Source of the DNA: an uncultured Pseudoxanthomonas sp.
GTDB taxonomy: Bacteria > Pseudomonadota > Gammaproteobacteria > Xanthomonadales > Xanthomonadaceae
Length of the DNA: 64,000 bases
Direction of reading: 5' to 3'
NCBI RefSeq assembly: GCF_946886695.1
Contig: NZ_CAMPJD010000019.1
Coordinates: 1 to 64,000, forward strand
Each line of letters opens with the position of its first letter. The first letter of the stretch is position 1. The notes beneath the pieces are model-generated. The model made no database searches and was not told the origin of the DNA. It was given only the letters and a program-made list of their open reading frames with translations. The position numbers and the translations under genes are program-made. This document shows, one piece after another, positions 63,179 to 64,000 of this stretch.

Positions 63179-64000
63179 GGCACTTCCGCCTTGCGCAGGG
63201 TTTCGCGGCGCGTGACCAGGTAACGCGCGACGGCAGCATTGTGCTCGGCGAGCGTGGCCGAGAAGATGTGCCGGCCGCTGCCGTCGCCGACCGCGACGAA
63301 GTACAGCGCGTCCCCGTCCGCCGGATTCACCGCCGCCCGCAGTGCGTCCACGCCGGGCATGGCGATGGGTGTCGGTGTCAGGCCCTTGCGGGTGTAGGTG
63401 TTGTACGGCGTGTCGGTGGTCAGGTCGCGGCGGCGGATGTTGCCGTCGTAGCTGCTGCCGATGCCGTAAATGACGGTGGGATCGGTCTGCAGCGGCATGC
63501 CGATCTTCAGCCGGCGCGCGAACACGCCGGCGATGGCCGGACGTTCCTCGGCGATGCCGGTTTCCTTCTCGATGATCGATGCCAGGATCAGCGCCTCTTC
63601 CGCCGACTGCAGCGGGATGTCCTGCGCGCGCGCCTGCCAGGCGGCATCGACGGCCTTCTCCATCGCCGCATACGCACGCTTGAGCACGTCGAGGTCGGTT
63701 TCGCTGCGCGTGTAGACGTAGGTTTCGGGCAGGAAGCGGCCTTCCGGATGCTGCCCTTCGTGACCGAGCGCCGCCATCAGTTCGGCATCGCTCATCTGAG
63801 CGGTCTTCTGCTGCAGGGGCGTGGCGTTGCGCAGCGCGGCGCGCACCTGGCGGATGTTCCAGCCCTCGACGAGGGTGAAGCGGTACTGCAACGTGCGCCC
63901 TTCGCGCATGCGTTGCAGCAGTTCGCGCGGGGTCAGCGCCGGGTCCAGCGCGTACTCGCCCACCTTGAGCTGGCTGGCGGTGTTGGTTTCGCGCGCGAGC
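63175..64000 (-). CDS. mltG: Endolytic transglycosylase MltG, 5' end outside window
   Basis: About 275 C-terminal residues are present; the N-terminal membrane anchor is beyond base 64000. The YceG signature ALILASIIEKETGIAEERPAIA includes the catalytic Glu, followed by GMPLQTDPTVIYGIG and TDTPYNTYTRKGLTPTPIAMPG. It cleaves nascent glycan strands and may terminate their synthesis. It is in the conserved mltG-tmk-holB-pilZ order. Confidence 0.95.
   Translation of the reverse strand, partial: LARETNTASQLKVGEYALDPALTPRELLQRMREGRTLQYRFTLVEGWNIRQVRAALRNATPLQQKTAQMSDAELMAALGHEGQHPEGRFLPETYVYTRSETDLDVLKRAYAAMEKAVDAAWQARAQDIPLQSAEEALILASIIEKETGIAEERPAIAGVFARRLKIGMPLQTDPTVIYGIGSSYDGNIRRRDLTTDTPYNTYTRKGLTPTPIAMPGVDALRAAVNPADGDALYFVAVGDGSGRHIFSATLAEHNAAVARYLVTRRETLRKAEVP

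Noticed and set aside
1..64000. tRNA, rRNA, riboswitch, prophage, integrase or insertion sequence
   Set aside because: No cloverleaf or transposase-like sequence was noticed in the gaps read by eye. A dedicated covariance-model search could still find small RNAs.

Overview
The window is a 64 kb stretch of GC-rich chromosome from a gammaproteobacterium of the Xanthomonadaceae (Lysobacteraceae) type; Pseudoxanthomonas, Stenotrophomonas or Lysobacter are the best guesses. The basis is gene order (rpoE-rseA-degP-lepA-lepB-DUF4845-rnc-era-recO; mltG-tmk-holB-pilZ), the combination of a RegB/RegA pair with PCuAC, and short palindromic repeats of the kind common in that family. No rRNA, tRNA, CRISPR array, insertion sequence, integrase or phage gene was seen.

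Layout. 1-7.5 kb: the end of ispG, the RegB/RegA redox two-component pair, then a five-gene minus-strand cluster that looks like a copper-handling locus (metal-motif BNR lipoprotein, DUF2946, TonB-dependent receptor, 51-aa membrane peptide, PCuAC chaperone). 7.6-19.6 kb: xseA, an RraB-like gene, a YfbK-type von Willebrand lipoprotein, a large GAF-GAF-GGDEF-EAL protein, an ECF sigma factor with its membrane partner, a YigZ protein and an MsbA-type ABC exporter. 19.6-22.6 kb: a DesT/DesC/DesB-like fatty-acid desaturation module with a palindrome in the divergent promoter. 22.6-30.8 kb: L,D-transpeptidase, AidB-like acyl-CoA dehydrogenase, FAD monooxygenase, cold-shock protein, then a salvage run nagZ-hpt-mtnP with a CYTH protein and rlmD. 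30.9-40.4 kb: a receiver-Hpt protein converging on the conserved recO-era-rnc-DUF4845-lepB-lepA-degP-rseA-rpoE block. 40.6-51.3 kb: a FadB/FadJ-like beta-oxidation enzyme and accessory genes (acetyltransferase, esterase, beta-lactamase fold, M23 peptidase, two LysR regulators with divergent targets). 51.3-54.9 kb: small hypothetical genes among dispersed palindromes, one with visibly lower GC. 54.9-60.4 kb: topoisomerase IB and its companion, then a long secreted DUF11-type repeat protein preceded by a broken paralogue. 61.1-64 kb: pilZ, holB, tmk and mltG (incomplete).

How parts connect. RegBA senses redox/quinone state in relatives and controls respiration; the adjacent locus could supply copper to cytochrome oxidase (inference). 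RpoE-RseA-DegP is the envelope-stress circuit, co-located with translation and processing genes. NagZ feeds wall recycling, while MtnP and Hpt catalyse consecutive steps from methylthioinosine to IMP.

Most notable observations: the copper-locus BNR protein with a His-rich loop and a CDCC motif; the secreted-repeat pseudogene whose frameshift is exactly explained by a 5-bp tandem duplication; TonB-box-like motifs in two proteins that are not receptors; and a perfect palindrome shared by the ends of two convergent genes.
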